From the NCBI GenBank assembly GCA_965249005.1, contig CBDFLD010000019.1:372001-436000 (forward strand): DNA of 64,000 nucleotides, written 5' to 3'. Below the pieces are notes generated by a model. The model searched no databases. It was given only the letters and a program-made list of their open reading frames with translations, and was not told where the DNA came from. This DNA comes from CBDFLD01 sp965249005 (GTDB lineage: Bacteria; Acidobacteriota; UBA6911). Below are positions 62,073 through 64,000 of the stretch, one piece after another; the stretch's first letter is position 1; each line of letters opens with the position of its first letter. Made by a program: the position numbers and the translations under genes.

Positions 62073-63251
62073 GTGAAGATCACCTCTATTACAGCAATAC
62101 CGATCACGCATCCGCTGCCACCGTCGCAACCGGCGAGGTTTCTGCACGAGTATCCAATGAGCCATCTCTTTGTGCGCATCGATACCGACGAGGGCGCTAC
62201 CGGGTACGGCGAGGTCTCTGATAGTTACTGCTGCAGCTATCCGCTCAGTCTCAAAGCAATCATCGATGAAGTCATAAGCCCGCAGCTCATAGGAGAAGAC
62301 CCGTTTGGTATAGAGCGTCTGGTGACGAAGGTAAGAGGTTGGACAAGGCGCGAGTTTTGCGATCAAAGCGCAATCATTCAAGCTCTCAGCGGCGTAGAAA
62401 ATGCCCTTTGGGATGCGACCGGCAAGGTGCAGGGAAAGTCGGTGAGCCAGCTACTGGGCCGTTATCGAGACGAGATCTCGGTCTATGCGTCTGGGACCTT
62501 CCTGGCGGAGGGAGAGGCCAAGTTTCATCTGGAGTTGTTCGAGCCGTGCCTGAAGCAGGGAGTCCGGGCAATCAAGGTGCGGCTGGGCGTCGATTACAAG
62601 TCGGACCTCGAGACCTTGCGTAGCATTCGCGCGTCGGTAGGGGATGAGGTGAGCATCCTGGTGGATGGCAGCGAACATTTTTCCGCAACGACGGCGCTCG
62701 AGATTGCCAAAGCTCTGGCCGATCTCGGTGTGCTCTTTTTCGAGGAGCCGGTGCCCCAGCACAGCCGCGATGGGATCGCGCAGCTGGTGGAGAAATCTCC
62801 GCTTCCGATTGCATACGGTGAGCATCTTTTCACGCTTCATGATTTTGAAGATTGCTTGAGTCATCGCCGCGCCAACATCGTCCAGCCGGATGCCGCGATC
62901 AGCGGGGGGATCGCGGAGTGCCGCAAGATAGCGGCGCTGGCGGAAAGCTACGGCGTCTGGTTCTTGCCTCACTCGGCGGCAGGGCCATTCGTTCTGGCCG
63001 CCAACGTTCACCTGGCTGCGTCAGTTCCCAATTTCTGGATGCTGGAATACGCTTTTACCCTCGACCGGCTGGGTCGGGAGTTGTTAGTGGAGCCGATTCT
63101 TTCACCGAATCGGCTGCGCGATGGCAAGCTTCCTGTGCCCGATGGCCCGGGACTAGGACTCGAGATCGACGAAGAGTTTTTCGGTCGGTACCCTTACGAG
63201 CCGCGTGGACCGGCCTCCGGAATTTCAACCTGGGCGCAGGGGCATGTCTGA
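62073..63251 (+). CDS. Enolase-superfamily enzyme, mandelate racemase subgroup (copy 2)
   Basis: 392 residues, sister of the product at 52225. It keeps Lys168-Val-Arg170, metal ligands Asp198, Glu224 and Glu250, and the Asp273/His300 pair (IKVRLGVD, LVDGSEHF, FFEEPVPQH, YGEHL, PHSAAG). The K-x-R in both copies and the closing TWSLGHV/TWAQGHV show one special subgroup, probably with one type of substrate. The start is GTG 62073 (MKITSITAIPITH). Its stop overlaps an in-frame ATG (63251) of the next gene. Confidence 0.88.
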   Translation: MKITSITAIPITHPLPPSQPARFLHEYPMSHLFVRIDTDEGATGYGEVSDSYCCSYPLSLKAIIDEVISPQLIGEDPFGIERLVTKVRGWTRREFCDQSAIIQALSGVENALWDATGKVQGKSVSQLLGRYRDEISVYASGTFLAEGEAKFHLELFEPCLKQGVRAIKVRLGVDYKSDLETLRSIRASVGDEVSILVDGSEHFSATTALEIAKALADLGVLFFEEPVPQHSRDGIAQLVEKSPLPIAYGEHLFTLHDFEDCLSHRRANIVQPDAAISGGIAECRKIAALAESYGVWFLPHSAAGPFVLAANVHLAASVPNFWMLEYAFTLDRLGRELLVEPILSPNRLRDGKLPVPDGPGLGLEIDEEFFGRYPYEPRGPASGISTWAQGHV

Positions 63252-63271
63252 TGCCTCGTGAGGAAGATGCG

Positions 63272-64000
63272 ATGAGCGAGAAGATCCAGGCGTCACTTTC
63301 CCGGCGTGATTTCTTGAAGGCGTCCGGTATTTCGATGGCAGCCGCAGTAAGCTCCGGATGCCGGTCGGAACCGGGGGACGAAAACCCAGGGGTCCGGGGC
63401 GAGATCTTGATCCGGAACGGACGTCTGATCGACGGCACGGGCCGGGCTCCGCAGCGGGACACGTTCATTCTGATCGAGGACGGGCGGTTCAAGGAGATTT
63501 CATCCTCGAGCATCGACGTTGCTGCCATGACCGTGATTGAAGCCGCGGGCAAAACTGTTTTACCCGGTTTGATCGACATGCACGCCCATCTCCTGAGCGG
63601 TGGGTTTGACACAATCTCAGAAAAGAGCATGTCCTACGATCCGGCGGATCAGCAGCGCGCGCTTAAACAGATGCTTTACTGGGGGGTCACGGCGGTCTAT
63701 GACCCGGTCCAGCCCGTGGATCAAGGAGTGCGGCTCCGGGAGCAGGTAGCCAACAAGATTTTTGCTTCACCGAGGTTGTTCATCTCAGGTCCGGGGTTTA
63801 CCGCGCCCGGGGGATGGGCGGGCTCGAGCGATCCTAGGGCAAGATTCGAACCGAAGGACGTCGAAGAAGCGACACGCCAGATCGAAGAGCTAGCAGCGGC
63901 GAAGATTGAAATCATCAAGTTGTTCTTCGATGACATGAACATCGCTTTTTCACAGTCTCTGCCCAAGCTGGACCGCTCACTGATGGAGAAGATCATCCAC
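63272..64000 (+). CDS. Amidohydrolase with Tat signal (runs off the window)
   Basis: The open frame continues past the window edge; 243 codons are seen from ATG 63272 (ATG 63251 is 7 codons earlier). The N-terminus MSEKIQASLSRRDFLKASG has the twin-arginine motif SRRDFLK, followed by SSGCRSEPG with a possible lipid-Cys. So it is sent out folded, unlike its Sec-exported relatives. The barrel begins with LIRNGRLIDGTG and PGLIDMHAHL (H-x-H), and EIIKLFFDD gives the Lys region. The C-terminal metal and Asp motifs lie outside. It closes the second MFS-enolase-amidohydrolase cassette. Confidence 0.85.
   Translation, partial: MSEKIQASLSRRDFLKASGISMAAAVSSGCRSEPGDENPGVRGEILIRNGRLIDGTGRAPQRDTFILIEDGRFKEISSSSIDVAAMTVIEAAGKTVLPGLIDMHAHLLSGGFDTISEKSMSYDPADQQRALKQMLYWGVTAVYDPVQPVDQGVRLREQVANKIFASPRLFISGPGFTAPGGWAGSSDPRARFEPKDVEEATRQIEELAAAKIEIIKLFFDDMNIAFSQSLPKLDRSLMEKIIH

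Noticed and set aside
1..64000. CRISPR arrays, tRNA or rRNA genes, prophage
   Set aside because: No regularly spaced direct repeats, cloverleaf-like sequences, rRNA text or phage structural genes were seen on reading through.

Overview
The window looks like a stretch of a GC-rich Gram-negative chromosome, most likely from an acidobacterium or a relative. The evidence is a TonB-dependent receptor with an N-terminal carboxypeptidase-regulatory-like domain (a type abundant in Acidobacteriota), a thioester alpha-2-macroglobulin/PBP1C pair, an OmpA-type protein and many exported amidohydrolases. The phylum is an inference from gene content; there is no rRNA or marker gene here. I see no tRNA, rRNA, CRISPR array or phage.

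Left part (1-12064) is read leftward: the N-terminus of an MFS transporter, pbpC, a periplasmic alpha-2-macroglobulin, a Na+/H+ antiporter and a pair of bacterial PH-domain membrane proteins. Spacers here hold a TCAGC-rich intergenic repeat next to perfect hairpins. From 12248 the genes are mostly rightward: a MATE exporter, a complete coxS-L-M-G-like molybdenum hydroxylase set (form II signature), a GT-C-type membrane protein and an enoyl-CoA hydratase. A leftward methyltransferase, a large TPR/FG-GAP/UnbV protein, a leftward OmpA protein, a tannase-type esterase and an amidohydrolase follow. A small IS200-type element lies at about 29.4-29.96 kb.

Right part (30084-64000) is about 34 kb with every gene rightward. 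It starts with an IclR regulator and a NusG paralogue, then a dense catabolic island: eight of the window's nine amidohydrolases (lipoprotein, Sec, Tat and cytosolic forms), three NTF2/SnoaL proteins, a BtpA-type barrel, a RibD-type reductase, an HD protein with a diiron-oxygenase ligand pattern, the TonB receptor and a gamma-glutamyltransferase. It also holds two MFS carriers, two mandelate-racemase-type enolases, a DUF1989 protein, a lone XdhA/CoxL-like subunit and two members of an unrecognised paralogous family.

The most striking find is a GrdE-like/GrdB-like pair (57283-59978). The GrdB-like gene is split by an in-frame TGA at 59709-59711, exactly where the family carries selenocysteine, and a perfect 7-bp hairpin with a GGC loop starts 11 nt downstream, as expected for a bacterial SECIS. 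I read it as one 436-residue selenoprotein. Its partner lacks the Asn-Cys pair from which the family makes a pyruvoyl group, and no GrdA/C/D is in view. The pair sits between two copies of an MFS-enolase-amidohydrolase cassette. My working picture is uptake of an amide- or lactam-like compound through the TonB receptor, hydrolysis by exported and cytosolic amidohydrolases, import by the MFS carriers, and further steps by the Mo-hydroxylase, enolases and the selenium-dependent reductase pair. The substrate cannot be told from sequence.
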